A stretch of 64,000 nucleotides of DNA from CAZWMK01 sp964635065 (GTDB taxonomy: Bacteria; Pseudomonadota; Alphaproteobacteria; Sphingomonadales; Sphingomonadaceae). Below, piece after piece: positions 28,412 through 36,805 of this stretch. The stretch spans positions 6,573 to 70,572 of the forward strand of contig CAZWMK010000001.1 in assembly GCA_964635065.1 (NCBI GenBank). Direction: 5' to 3'. The position numbers and the translations under genes were made by a program. The notes under the pieces were generated by a model. The model made no database searches. It saw only the letters and a program-made list of their open reading frames with translations, and was not told the DNA's origin. How positions within the stretch are numbered: the stretch's first letter is position 1; each line of letters starts with the position of its first letter.

Positions 28412-28606
28412 ATGGCAGAAATCATCAATCTGAATCGCGTGCGCAAGGCGAAGGCGCGCAGCGACAAGGCCGTGAGCGCCGCAGCCAATCGCGCCCGATT
28501 TGGGCGGAGCAAGGCGGAGAAAAAGGCCGAACAACTGACCGCCGATCGGCTGGGACGCGTGCTCGATGGCGCCCGCCGTGATCCGCCCGCGCCTGCAGAG
28601 GATTGA
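28412..28606 (+). CDS. DUF4169 family small basic protein
   Basis: This is a 64-residue, highly charged helical protein: MAEIINLNRVRKAKARSDKA followed by AANRARFGRSKAEKKAEQ. This is the pattern of alphaproteobacterial DUF4169 proteins. The function is unknown. GGATCGGAG precedes the ATG. It is convergent with the SSADH gene, whose stop lies 21 bp away. Confidence 0.85.
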   Translation: MAEIINLNRVRKAKARSDKAVSAAANRARFGRSKAEKKAEQLTADRLGRVLDGARRDPPAPAED

Positions 28607-28627
28607 AGGGGCGCCGGCCCGACGGCG

Positions 28628-30067
28628 TCACACTCCCATGCAGAGATATTTGATCTCGAGATAATCATCGAGACCGTAATGGCTGCCCTCGCGGCCCAGT
28701 CCCGATTGTTTGATCCCGCCAAAAGGGGCCACTTCAGTCGAGATAAGACCCGTATTGATGCCGACAATCCCGGTTTCCATGGCTTCGGCCACGCGCCAGA
28801 CCCGGCCGATGTCGCGGGCATAGAAATAACCCGCCAGACCGAATTCGCTGTCGTTTGCCAACGCCAGTGCTTCGGCTTCGGTTTCGAAACGGATCACGGG
28901 GGCAACCGGCCCGAAGGTTTCTTCATGACTGACCAGCATCTCGGACGTCACGGAAGCAAGGACCGTCGGTTCGAAAAAGCCGCCGCCCAGCACACTGCGT
29001 TTGCCGCCCGTCACCAGCACCGCCCCCTTCGACAGGGCATCGGCCAGATGCGCCTCGACCTTTTCGACGGCAGCCTGGTCGATCAATGGCCCTATATCCG
29101 TATCGGGCGCCAGACCATGGCCAAGCCGCAGCTGCCGGACACGTGCCGACAGGCGGTCAACAAAAGCGTCATGGATGCCGGCCTGTGCATAAAACCGGTT
29201 TGTACAGACACATGTCTGGCCACTGTTGCGGTATTTCGACGCAACCGCCCCTTCGACGGCGGCCTCAAGATCGGCGTCGTCGAACACGATGAACGGAGCA
29301 TTGCCCCCAAGTTCGAGACTGAGCTTCTTGATGCTGTCGGCCGATTGGCGCATCAGCGTACGGCCAACTTCGGTCGAACCAGTAAAGCTGATCTTGCGCA
29401 CATTCTGGTTCGCCGTCAGTTCGCCACCAATGGCACGAGCGCTGCCGGTAACGACGTTGAACACCCCGGCGGGCACGCCCGCTTCCGCGCCTAGCACCGC
29501 CAGCGCCAGGGCAGAGAGCGGTGTCTGGCTGGCCGGTTTCAGCACCACGCTGCAACCAGCTGCCAATGCCGGGCCGATCTTGCGTGTGATCATCGCCGAG
29601 GGGAAGTTCCAGGGCGTGATCGCACCCACAACGCCCACGGGCTGCTTCAGCACGACAATACGCTTGTCGGCGGCGTGCGCCGGAATGACGTCGCCATAGG
29701 CGCGCTTCGCTTCTTCCCCGAACCATTCGAGAAAAGCCGCCGCATAGGCAATTTCGCCTCTGGCTTCCTTGAACGCCTTGCCCTGCTCGCGGGTCAGAAG
29801 CGTGGCGAGGGCATCCTGTTCGGCCAGCATCAGATCATGCCAGCGCCGCAATATGCGCGCCCGTTCGGCCGCAGGGCGGGCCGCCCAGTCCTTCATGGCA
29901 GTTTTAGCGATTGTAATGGCGCGCGCTGTTTCCGCCGCCCCCATATCCGGGACATGCGCGATAGGGTCGCCGCTTGCCGGGTCGGTCACAGCAAGCGTGC
30001 CGCCGTGGTCGGCCTGAAGCCACTGGCCGCCAATATAGGCAGCTTCTTTCAACAGGGTGCGCGCCAC
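28628..30067 (-). CDS. gabD: NAD(P)-dependent succinate-semialdehyde dehydrogenase
   Basis: This 479-residue aldehyde dehydrogenase oxidises succinate semialdehyde to succinate in GABA and related degradation routes. Visible features are ITPWNFPSAMITRKIGPALAAG, the NAD site FTGSTEVGRTLM, the catalytic Glu in LELGGNAPFIVFDDAD, the catalytic Cys in NSGQTCVCTNRFYAQ (the CxC pair typical of bacterial GabD), and EETFGPVAPVIRF. The C-terminus APFGGIKQSGLGREGSHYGLDDYLEIKYLC is typical of this subfamily. No gabT or gabP is adjacent. Confidence 0.92.
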   Translation of the reverse strand: MARTLLKEAAYIGGQWLQADHGGTLAVTDPASGDPIAHVPDMGAAETARAITIAKTAMKDWAARPAAERARILRRWHDLMLAEQDALATLLTREQGKAFKEARGEIAYAAAFLEWFGEEAKRAYGDVIPAHAADKRIVVLKQPVGVVGAITPWNFPSAMITRKIGPALAAGCSVVLKPASQTPLSALALAVLGAEAGVPAGVFNVVTGSARAIGGELTANQNVRKISFTGSTEVGRTLMRQSADSIKKLSLELGGNAPFIVFDDADLEAAVEGAVASKYRNSGQTCVCTNRFYAQAGIHDAFVDRLSARVRQLRLGHGLAPDTDIGPLIDQAAVEKVEAHLADALSKGAVLVTGGKRSVLGGGFFEPTVLASVTSEMLVSHEETFGPVAPVIRFETEAEALALANDSEFGLAGYFYARDIGRVWRVAEAMETGIVGINTGLISTEVAPFGGIKQSGLGREGSHYGLDDYLEIKYLCMGV

Positions 30068-30203
30068 GACAGACCTTTCATCTTGCGACCCAAAAGGCCA
30101 CAGCCAGTCTGATTTTAACCGTACTTACCGGCCTGAGCCAAGTGTCAGCCAGAGGCCGTGATCGTCATGGCTTGAACGCGGCAGCATCTGCCGCGAAAAA
30201 CAA

Positions 30204-30227
30204 CGCCCGACCTGTTCAGGTCGGGCG
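30204..30227 (-). terminator. Rho-independent terminator after the SleB-like gene
   Basis: The perfect 11-bp stem CGCCCGACCTG / CAGGTCGGGCG has a 2-nt loop. Read on the minus strand it is followed by TTGTTTTTCGC. It lies 7 bp beyond the stop of the hydrolase gene. Confidence 0.85.
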
Positions 30228-30234
30228 GTGGAGA

Positions 30235-30885
30235 TCAGCGCTTGCGGTAGAAGACGTGATTGCCGTGACGGCTGACACGCACAAGGTTGTTCCAGCCTGG
30301 CGAGACGCGCGTGGCATGGAAGTGCGTGGCGCTCTTGCTGACATCATGCCATTCGCCAGCCGCCGCGATCAGGGCAATGGCCTTGGCCGTCTTCCATGCG
30401 TTCGACTGGCGCGGCGTATCGGAATAGCGGTCATGCGTGAAGCTGAACTGGCGCGGCTGATAGACAACGCCGCAGATTGAATCGGCCCAACGCTGTTCGA
30501 CACGGTTCAGAATGACCTGTGCCACGGCCAGCTGACCTTCCAGCGGTTCGCCACGTGATTCAAAATAGATGGCCGTTGCCAGACAATGCATGTCGTCGTT
30601 CATCTCGATCGACGGCAGGTCGCTGACAGCGTTGACCAGCTGATGCAGGGAATCCGTACGAGGCATATCCAGCTCGTTCGAACCCAGCGCCAGCGTGTCG
30701 TCGGCAGGCAGTTCGCCAAGATCGAGAGCAAGACCGGGTTCGGCCTGGAGCGCAATCGACGAAACCGTCGCATTATCAAAATAACCGGTCTGTTCAGCGG
30801 CGAAAGCCGCTTGCGGAAGCTCGGTCGCGGCAACAAGCGTCAAGGACAAGAGTGCCAGACCAAAGTTACGTAATGTGAATTTCAT
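30235..30885 (-). CDS. SleB-like cell wall hydrolase
   Basis: This 216-residue exported protein has a signal peptide (LALLSLTLVAATELPQAAFA). A low-complexity linker rich in Asp and Leu spans about 45-100. The C-terminal Hydrolase_2 (SleB-type) domain has MHCLATAIYFESRGEPLEGQLAVAQVILNRV, QFSFTHD and ATHFHATRVSPGW. The Glu in YFESRGE is the likely catalytic residue of these lytic transglycosylase-like enzymes. It probably acts in peptidoglycan turnover. A strong terminator follows. Confidence 0.9.
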   Translation of the reverse strand: MKFTLRNFGLALLSLTLVAATELPQAAFAAEQTGYFDNATVSSIALQAEPGLALDLGELPADDTLALGSNELDMPRTDSLHQLVNAVSDLPSIEMNDDMHCLATAIYFESRGEPLEGQLAVAQVILNRVEQRWADSICGVVYQPRQFSFTHDRYSDTPRQSNAWKTAKAIALIAAAGEWHDVSKSATHFHATRVSPGWNNLVRVSRHGNHVFYRKR

Positions 30886-31040
30886 TCAAAAACCCGTTAT
30901 ACCCGGTCTGGACAACCCGTCGCACAACCTGCGCGCCTGGATTTTGGTCGTCCCTGACCGTCAGTTTCGAACAGGCAGGCACACCAAAAGCGCCACACCA
31001 GCGAGAACAGGCGGGCTTGTGCACTGCAACAAAAAGGGGG

Positions 31041-31385
31041 TCAAACTGAATCCGTCAAAACGTCGATGAGTCGTTGCACGGGCACGATGTCCAGTTCAAT
31101 CATCCATATATCGGGGTCGAATCGTCGCTGACGCGCAATATAATCCGCGACACGCTGGTCATCGATGGCGCTGTCTTCGGCGAGCGATTCCCATGTCGAT
31201 TCCCCGCTGGCGCCCGTAACACGGCCATAAACCGACTGTCGTCCCGTATCCCGGTGACGGTGAATGACAAGGACAGCGCCTGCCGTCGGTTCGCCGCGCT
31301 TGAGGACAGTGGCAAAATCGCCCTGCGCCATCACGCGGCGTATCAGCGCCCCGACCCAGACCGATGTCGCAAGCCGGGGCGGCAC
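31041..31385 (-). CDS. DUF1491 family protein
   Basis: This 114-residue protein of the alphaproteobacterial DUF1491 family shows LATSVWVGALIRRVMAQGDFATVLKRGEPTAGAVLVIHRH and WMIELDIVPVQRLID. The function is unknown. The start is GTG at 31385, two bases after the stop of the thioesterase gene upstream, so the two genes form an operon. The family is often found in the neighbourhood of ptsN/hpf or of cell-wall genes. Confidence 0.85.
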   Translation of the reverse strand: MPPRLATSVWVGALIRRVMAQGDFATVLKRGEPTAGAVLVIHRHRDTGRQSVYGRVTGASGESTWESLAEDSAIDDQRVADYIARQRRFDPDIWMIELDIVPVQRLIDVLTDSV

Positions 31386-31387
31386 GC

Positions 31388-31825
31388 TCAGTCTCTGTAA
31401 CCTGGCAGCGATGCCAGTTCGATGCGTGAGCGCATGAATGTCCCGGTACCACGCGCGACTTCTTCGCCCTTGCTGTCGATCAGCAAGGATTCAGCGATCA
31501 TCATGCGGCGACGACCGCTGACCCAGCGCCCTTCCGCCACCAACGGCCCGGCGGGCAGGGGGCGTTCCAGCAACAGGTTGAAGGCAGTTGTCAGCACGAA
31601 ATGTTCGGGCACAAGGCTGTTGACCGCGTAAAAGGCGGCATCATCCAGCATTTTGAAATAAATGGTGCCATGCGCCGCGCCCGCAGCATGAAAATGCTCC
31701 GGTTCGACATCGAACTCGATACGGCTGGTGCCCTCGCCGGTGATCGTAAGCCGCGAGCGAAACAGCTGATTGATCGGCGCTGCGGCATAAAGACGCTCGA
31801 GCCTGCGGAAATGACCGTCGTTCAT
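31388..31825 (-). CDS. PaaI/YiiD-type hotdog-fold thioesterase
   Basis: This small hotdog-fold acyl-CoA thioesterase-like protein has about 145 residues. The conserved segment is AAGAAHGTIYFKMLDDAAFYAVNSLVP, which contains the HG and the acidic residue typical of the active site, followed by VLTTAFNLLLERPLPAGPLVAEGRWVSGRRRM. I chose the ATG at 31825 because AGGAG lies 10-14 nt upstream; in-frame ATGs at 31834 and 31849 are alternatives. The acyl substrate is unknown. It lies upstream of the DUF1491 gene with a 2-bp gap. Confidence 0.83.
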   Translation of the reverse strand: MNDGHFRRLERLYAAAPINQLFRSRLTITGEGTSRIEFDVEPEHFHAAGAAHGTIYFKMLDDAAFYAVNSLVPEHFVLTTAFNLLLERPLPAGPLVAEGRWVSGRRRMMIAESLLIDSKGEEVARGTGTFMRSRIELASLPGYRD

Positions 31826-31910
31826 GTCTGTCATCTCCTGATTACGCATGAGCCTCTAGCGATACTGTGCCGCTCGTCATGTTGGTGGCCATGTCTGCCA
31901 GCGGGGCGAT

Positions 31911-32372
31911 TCAAGCCGCAATGCTGTGCCCGGGCGTGGATAGCAATGCAACGATTGCATCCTGCGAGCGCGCACCACGCAGTTTTTCGACAAAAGCCTC
32001 GTTCCGGAACATGCGACTGACCTTTGCCAGTGCCTTCAGATGATCCGCACCGGCTTCGTCGGGCGCCAGCAACAAGAACACGAGATCGACCGGTTGCTGA
32101 TCGAGCGCATCATAATCGATAGGCTGGTCGAGCTGTGCAAAAACGCCAACGACTTGGGCAAGACCTTCCACCTTGCCGTGCGGAATGGCGACACCACGGC
32201 CAAAACCGGTCGAGCCGATCCGTTCGCGCTCGGTCACCACTTCATAGATACGCCGTTCCTCAAGACCGGTTTCATTGGCTGCCCGCTGGCTCAATGCCTG
32301 CAGGAGCTGTTTCTTGCTGCCAACCTTGAGCGCAGCCATCACGCCTGTCGGCGCGACAATATCTTCAAACAC
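31911..32372 (-). CDS. ptsN: PTS IIA-like nitrogen-regulatory protein PtsN (EIIA-Ntr)
   Basis: EIIA-Ntr is a phosphoacceptor of the nitrogen PTS that regulates potassium transport and stress responses rather than sugar uptake. The 153-residue protein has the phospho-His motif GVAIPHGKVEG near residue 67, preceded by LKVGSKKQLLQAL and ERERIGSTGFG, and ends ALLSTPGHSIAA. The most likely start is GTG at 32372, with GGAAGGAA about 11 nt upstream. The open frame runs further but without homology. It is downstream of hpf, a conserved order. Confidence 0.92.
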   Translation of the reverse strand: MFEDIVAPTGVMAALKVGSKKQLLQALSQRAANETGLEERRIYEVVTERERIGSTGFGRGVAIPHGKVEGLAQVVGVFAQLDQPIDYDALDQQPVDLVFLLLAPDEAGADHLKALAKVSRMFRNEAFVEKLRGARSQDAIVALLSTPGHSIAA

Positions 32373-32457
32373 TGACGGGATATTCCTTCCGGCTCTGCTT
32401 GACCGCTGACCGTCCGCCACGATGCCACAATGCGGCTGTGGCGGACGGTCCGATCGT

Positions 32458-33033
32458 TCAGGCCTGCTTCGGCTCGACCCAGCCGATATTACCGTCCTCA
32501 CGACGGTAGACCATGTTGAAATTGCCGGTCTTGCTGTTGCGGAACAGCAAGGCCGTCGTGTTGCGGAGATCGAGCATCATTACAGCATCCGACACGCTGG
32601 CGTCCGGAATGTCGACGCGCGCTTCCGCGACAATCAGCGGGTTGTCGGCTTCGACCTCCTCGGTTTCCTCCGGATGCGGCTGGAAGACGGTATAATCGGC
32701 ATTGAACACGATTTCACGCGGACCGGCCCTGTCGCGGTCGACGAGACGGCGCTTGTAGCGGCGCAGCTGCTTGTCGATCTTGGCGGCGGCAGCATCGAAG
32801 GCGAAATGCGCTTCATCGTTGCTGCGGCCCGAACCCTTCATGATCAGGCCCTGTGTCACCTGCACGATGATGTCGCAGACAAAGCCATTGTCATGCGGCC
32901 CACGACCCAGCGTCACATTGGCACCGAGGCTTCGCGCGAAATATTTTTCCGCCATGGCGTTGAGGGCCTCGGTCACATGGGTGCGGAAAGCATCACCAAC
33001 TTCGACCTGATGACCTGATACGCGAATGTCCAT
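32458..33033 (-). CDS. hpf: Ribosome hibernation-promoting factor, long form
   Basis: Long HPF dimerises 70S ribosomes into inactive 100S particles in stationary phase. The 191-residue protein has an N-terminal RaiA-like domain (MDIRVSGHQVEVGDAFRTHV through IVQVTQGLIMKGSGRSNDEAHFAFDAAAAKIDKQLRRYKRRL). A linker and the C-terminal dimerisation domain follow (DASVSDAVMMLDLRNTTALLFRNSKTGNFNMVYRREDGNIGWVEP). It lies directly upstream of ptsN, as downstream of rpoN in many proteobacteria, but no rpoN is present here. Confidence 0.95.
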   Translation of the reverse strand: MDIRVSGHQVEVGDAFRTHVTEALNAMAEKYFARSLGANVTLGRGPHDNGFVCDIIVQVTQGLIMKGSGRSNDEAHFAFDAAAAKIDKQLRRYKRRLVDRDRAGPREIVFNADYTVFQPHPEETEEVEADNPLIVAEARVDIPDASVSDAVMMLDLRNTTALLFRNSKTGNFNMVYRREDGNIGWVEPKQA

Positions 33034-33140
33034 CGCTACCTTCTCCTATTTCGTTGCATCGCCGCGACCAAGCCCCACGCGACAACGTGAGGCGGGGTTT
33101 AGGCGTTCTTGACCAGTAACGTCAACGCTGCATCCCATAG

Positions 33141-33818
33141 TCAGGGTTGCAGCCATATCGCTTCCTTGATGTTGGCTATGAATGCGTCGTGCGCCTCCTT
33201 TTCCAGCGCGGATGGGCCATGTGGCCGCGGTGCGCGATACTGCCTTTGAACCACGATGGTGGTTTCAAAATTCTCTTCAACCTCGGCAGCCAGTTCAAAA
33301 CCGATCTGGCGACCGCCAACCAGTTCGACATAGACCTGCGCCAGCAGCTGGGCATCGAGCAACGCGCCGTGCTTGATGCGGCTCGACCGGTCGATGCCAA
33401 AACGGGTGCACAGGGCATCAAGTGTATGCTTGGCGCCGGGAAAACGCTTGCGTGCGAGCATCAGCGTGTCGACTGCGGAACCATCGGCAAAACGCGGTCG
33501 TCCGCAGGCGACAAGCTCGGCATTGATGAAGCGCATGTCGAACTCGGCATTGTGCGCGACAAGCGGAGAATCGCCGACAAAGGCCAGGAAATCACCGACA
33601 ATGGCGGAAAACGCCGGCTTGTCCGACAAGAAGGAATCCGACAGACCATGCACGGCCTGTGCTTCGGGCGGCATCGAACGCTGCGGATTGATGTAACAGT
33701 GATAGAATTGGCCGGTTTCGACCCGATTGATCAGTTCGACACAGCCAATTTCAACGACCTTGTGCCCCTCGTTCGGATCAAGGCCCGTCGTTTCCGTATC
33801 GAAGACAATCTCACGCAT
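33141..33818 (-). CDS. dnaQ: DNA polymerase III subunit epsilon (proofreading exonuclease)
   Basis: The epsilon subunit is the 3'-5' proofreading exonuclease of the replicative polymerase. The 225-residue protein has ExoI FDTETTGLDPNEGHKVVEIGCVE with the catalytic DxE, ExoII LVAHNAEFDMRFINAEL, and ExoIII H-x4-D as KHTLDALC-type sequence. It ends with a C-terminal alpha-binding tail. It is last in the operon ppsR-maf-aroE-coaE-dnaQ. The predicted coaE frame overlaps its first 88 nt, an unusual length. Confidence 0.95.
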   Translation of the reverse strand: MREIVFDTETTGLDPNEGHKVVEIGCVELINRVETGQFYHCYINPQRSMPPEAQAVHGLSDSFLSDKPAFSAIVGDFLAFVGDSPLVAHNAEFDMRFINAELVACGRPRFADGSAVDTLMLARKRFPGAKHTLDALCTRFGIDRSSRIKHGALLDAQLLAQVYVELVGGRQIGFELAAEVEENFETTIVVQRQYRAPRPHGPSALEKEAHDAFIANIKEAIWLQP

Positions 33819-34420
33819 GATTCACAGTATCGGACTCCATGCGTCTCGATACAAGCGACCAGTCGCTTCACAGCCAGTCTGGTCGCTCTTTTTCCACGAC
33901 CGGTCGGGATGATGAAATCGGCGCGCCGCCTTTTTTCGGCGTCCGGCATCTGCTGACGCAGGATTGCATCGAATTTTGCCGCTGTCATGCCAGGGCGCGC
34001 CATCACCCGCTGGCGCTGGATCCGGGCCGGGGCAGAGACGACAACCGTGGCATCGCACCGCTTCCAGCTCCCTTTTTCAAACAAAAGCGGAATGTCGAGG
34101 ACAACGATGCGGTGGCGGATGTGACGTTTCAGGAAATGCACCTGTTCCGAACCGACAAGCGGATGCATCAGCGCTTCAAGACGCGCCAGCGCGACGGCAT
34201 TGCCGAAAACGGCATTGCCCAGTTTCTGCCGGTCGAGGCCATCCGGTCCTGTCGTTCCGGGAAACAGCCGCTCGATCACCTCCAGCGCACGGCCGCCCGG
34301 TCCCTGAAGGGCGCGCACGGCAGCGTCGGCGTCGAATACGGGTATGCCATGGCTGCGGAACATTGCCGCCACCGTCGACTTTCCCATGCCGATCGATCCC
34401 GTCAGGCCAAGCACGATCAT
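33731..34420 (-). CDS. coaE: Dephospho-CoA kinase (long C-terminal overlap into dnaQ)
   Basis: CoaE phosphorylates dephospho-CoA, the last step of CoA synthesis. Walker A GLTGSIGMGKSTVAAMF is at residues 5-21. Other features are IPVFDADAAV, EALMHPLV, LDIPLLFEKG and the Arg-rich RQQMPDAEKRRRADFIIPTG. Most CoaEs are near 200 residues; this frame runs to 229. The last 30 residues (CVRLSSIRKRRALIRTRGTRS) are simply dnaQ read in another frame. A stop in the neighbouring frame lies at the dnaQ start (complement of 33811-33813). A small frameshift near the 3' end, real or from sequencing, is therefore plausible. The start overlaps the aroE stop by 4 bp. Confidence 0.9.
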   Translation of the reverse strand: MIVLGLTGSIGMGKSTVAAMFRSHGIPVFDADAAVRALQGPGGRALEVIERLFPGTTGPDGLDRQKLGNAVFGNAVALARLEALMHPLVGSEQVHFLKRHIRHRIVVLDIPLLFEKGSWKRCDATVVVSAPARIQRQRVMARPGMTAAKFDAILRQQMPDAEKRRRADFIIPTGRGKRATRLAVKRLVACIETHGVRYCESCVRLSSIRKRRALIRTRGTRSLKLAVSN

Positions 34421-35238
34421 GACATCAACCGTGCGCGCAATTCTGCATCATGCTGGCGCGGTGCCGGGCTGCCGTAGAAATATTCGAAGGCAACTGCTGC
34501 CTGTCCGATCAGCATGGCCAGACCATCGACCGTGTGCAGACCGCGCCGCTTTGCGGCAGCAAGAAGCGGCGTTTCGAGGGGATCGTAGACGATGTCATAG
34601 ACAATGGCAGTCGGCGGCAAGGCCGCCAGATCAGGCGCATAGGGATTTTCACCTTTTAGCCCCATGGCGCTGCTGTTCACCAAAAGATCACATGGCGGCA
34701 ACGGCGCATCAAGAGGCAGCCAGGCAATGTCCCGCGCCACGCTCATGGTTGCGCGTAATTCACCGACACGGCTTTCACTCCGGTTGATGATGGCGCCAAT
34801 CGTCATGCCGATGCCATCCAGACCGGCAATGATCGCGCGCGCAGCTCCCCCGGCGCCGATGATGATTGCCGATTTTCCAGCTAGTTCGGCAGCCGGCAAC
34901 GGTTCGACAAAGCCTGGCGCATCGGTATTGGTCCCCGCAAGCGAATCATCGTCACGGACAATGATGGTGTTGACCGCACCGATTGCACTGGCAAAGCCGT
35001 CAATATGGTCAAGATACGGCATGACCGCCTGCTTGTGCGGCACCGTGACATTGACTCCCCTAAGACCAAGCGCGGGAAGCGCGCGAACAGCTGCGCCAAC
35101 CTGACTCGGTTCAACCGGAAAGCGGCCATAATCGCCATCCAGTCCCAGTTTTTCGAGCCAGAAACGGTGGATGACCGGCGATTTGCTGTGCGCGACCGGC
35201 CAGCCGATCACGCCTGCCGAACCGACAAAATGCGTCAT
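34417..35238 (-). CDS. aroE: Shikimate dehydrogenase
   Basis: AroE reduces 3-dehydroshikimate to shikimate with NADPH. The 273-residue protein has the substrate-binding AGVIGWPVAHSKSPVIHRFW, the catalytic Lys/Asp segments NVTVPHKQAVMPYLD and GTNTDAPGF, the nucleotide-binding IIIGAGGAARAII, and VYDIVYDPLETPLL near the C-terminus. It is coupled by 4-bp overlaps to maf upstream and coaE downstream. Confidence 0.96.
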   Translation of the reverse strand: MTHFVGSAGVIGWPVAHSKSPVIHRFWLEKLGLDGDYGRFPVEPSQVGAAVRALPALGLRGVNVTVPHKQAVMPYLDHIDGFASAIGAVNTIIVRDDDSLAGTNTDAPGFVEPLPAAELAGKSAIIIGAGGAARAIIAGLDGIGMTIGAIINRSESRVGELRATMSVARDIAWLPLDAPLPPCDLLVNSSAMGLKGENPYAPDLAALPPTAIVYDIVYDPLETPLLAAAKRRGLHTVDGLAMLIGQAAVAFEYFYGSPAPRQHDAELRARLMS

Positions 35239-35840
35239 GACGTCAAAACTCCACGCACTCTGAGATAATCGAGGACACCTAAAAGCGGCAGTCCGAGGAT
35301 GGTGAAATAATCGCCGCTGATCCGACTGAACAACTGCGCGCCCAGACCTTCAAGGCGATAGCCGCCAACTGTTGTCAGCAGTGCATCCCCCTCGCGCGCG
35401 ACATAGTCTGCCAGAAAGGATTCGCTGAACGCGCGCATTTCCAATGTTGCCGTCTCGACCAGTCGCCAAACAGCGATCCCGTTTTCAGCAATGACCGCCG
35501 CCGAGATCAGCCGATGCCGACGACCCCGCAGCTGACGCAACTGATCGCTAGCATCGACAATGCTGCCCGGCTTATCAAGCGTGCAGCCATCATCAGTTGC
35601 AAGAATCTGATCTGCGCCCAACACCAGTGCGCCGGGATGACGCCGGGACAGCTTCACGGCCTTGGCTTCGGCCAGCGCATCAGCTTGTGCGCGCGCATCA
35701 TGACCGGCTGCCCGCAGCGAAAGCTTGATTGCGTCCTCATCCACCTGAGGCGACATGGCCACGAACGGCACGCCCGCTTCCGTCAGCATGGCGCGACGGG
35801 CTGCACTGGTCGATGCAAGAATGAAGGGTTGGGGCGTCAT
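35235..35840 (-). CDS. maf: Maf family nucleoside triphosphate pyrophosphatase
   Basis: Maf proteins hydrolyse modified or canonical NTPs (dTTP/UTP or 7-methyl-GTP) to monophosphates and affect division. The 201-residue protein starts FILASTSAARRAMLTEAGVPF (S/T-x-R-R motif) and continues LAEAKAVKL, LVLGADQIL (catalytic Asp), the RLISAAVI region, and VGGYRLEGLGAQLFSRISGDYFTILGLPLL. I chose the ATG at 35840 because it overlaps the ppsR stop (ATGA) and precedes the conserved start. Confidence 0.92.
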   Translation of the reverse strand: MTPQPFILASTSAARRAMLTEAGVPFVAMSPQVDEDAIKLSLRAAGHDARAQADALAEAKAVKLSRRHPGALVLGADQILATDDGCTLDKPGSIVDASDQLRQLRGRRHRLISAAVIAENGIAVWRLVETATLEMRAFSESFLADYVAREGDALLTTVGGYRLEGLGAQLFSRISGDYFTILGLPLLGVLDYLRVRGVLTS

Positions 35841-36655
35841 CCGTTGATCTTTCCGCGCCATTCCTGAAGCAAGTTGATGACAGCCGACGCCGTTTCCTCG
35901 ATCGAGCGCCGCGTCACATCGATCACTGGCCAACCCTTGTCGGCATACATGCGACGAGCATAAGCGATCTCCTGTGCCACCCGGTCGGGATCGACATAGG
36001 GATTGGTTGTTGCCTGGCCATGGACAAGAATGCGGTTACGGCGAACCTGCACCAACCGTTCCGAACTGGTCGTCAAACCGACAACCAGCGGATGACGCAG
36101 ACTGAACAAGGATGGTGGCGGGGGACTTTGTGGCACGATCGGAATGTTGGCGACACGATAGCCACGATTGGCAAGGTAGATCGAGGTTGGCGTCTTGCAG
36201 GAGCGGGACACGCCCGCAAGGATGATATCGGCCTCTTCCCAATCGTCGGCGCCCGCACCGTCATCATGACTCATTGTGTAGTTGATGGCGTCAATCCGGG
36301 CATAATAAGCGGCATCCATCATGTGTTGGCGCCCGGAAACAGCTTTTGCGGTCTGGCCAAGCACGCGGCTCAATCCGGCAAGCACAGGATCAAGCACGGA
36401 TACCGTGGCAATGCCAAGCTGGCGGCAACGGCTTTCCAGCCTCTCACGGACAGCGCTGTTCACCAAGGTATAAAGGACCAGCCCACCCAGCTTGTCGATC
36501 TCGCTGATGACCCGCTCGACATGGCCTTCCGACCTGACCATCGGCCAGTAATGCTTGATCGCTTCGACACCCTCGAACTGCGCGACACAGGCTTTCGCCA
36601 ATGCTTCAAGTGTCTCGCCCGTGGAATCCGAAACAAGGTGAAGGTGAAGCCGCAT
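35837..36655 (-). CDS. ppsR: Pyruvate, phosphate/water dikinase regulatory protein (DUF299)
   Basis: This is a bifunctional ADP-dependent kinase/Pi-dependent phosphorylase that controls PEP synthase or PPDK. The 272-residue protein shows HLHLVSDSTGETLEALAKA at the N-terminus, the P-loop-like ADIILAGVSRSCKTPTSIYLANRGYRVANIPIVP, and LVGLTTSSERLVQVRRNR. It is the first gene of the minus-strand operon leaving oriC. The ppsR/oriC/hemE order is conserved in alphaproteobacteria such as Caulobacter and Rickettsia (the RP001 position). Confidence 0.93.
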   Translation of the reverse strand: MRLHLHLVSDSTGETLEALAKACVAQFEGVEAIKHYWPMVRSEGHVERVISEIDKLGGLVLYTLVNSAVRERLESRCRQLGIATVSVLDPVLAGLSRVLGQTAKAVSGRQHMMDAAYYARIDAINYTMSHDDGAGADDWEEADIILAGVSRSCKTPTSIYLANRGYRVANIPIVPQSPPPPSLFSLRHPLVVGLTTSSERLVQVRRNRILVHGQATTNPYVDPDRVAQEIAYARRMYADKGWPVIDVTRRSIEETASAVINLLQEWRGKING

Positions 36656-36672
36656 CGTCCCCTGGCTGTGGC

Positions 36673-36681
36673 TGTGGATAA
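36673..36681 (-). promoter_or_regulatory. DnaA box 1
   Basis: The plus strand reads TGTGGATAA, the complement of the perfect DnaA box TTATCCACA. It is 17 bp upstream of the ppsR ATG. Confidence 0.85.
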
Positions 36682-36764
36682 ATGGATGAACAAAGGCTTA
36701 GGCGTGCTGTGCATGGCGTGCAAGTCACGAGTCCGGGGCGACTCTCCCGACGGCTCCGACAGAC

Positions 36765-36773
36765 TTATCCACA
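36765..36773 (+). promoter_or_regulatory. DnaA box 2
   Basis: Perfect TTATCCACA on the plus strand, in the middle of the intergenic region. Its orientation is opposite to boxes 1 and 3. Confidence 0.87.
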
Positions 36774-36796
36774 TGTGAATCCCAAAACACCCTGCC

Positions 36797-36805
36797 TGTG
36801 GATAA
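36797..36805 (-). promoter_or_regulatory. DnaA box 3
   Basis: The plus strand reads TGTGGATAA, a perfect DnaA box on the minus strand. It lies 23 bp from box 2 in inverted orientation. Confidence 0.87.

Noticed and set aside
30547..30562. parS-like sequence with a CACGTG core
   Set aside because: Only about 11 of 16 positions match and it lies in the SleB-like coding region; the two perfect sites are elsewhere.
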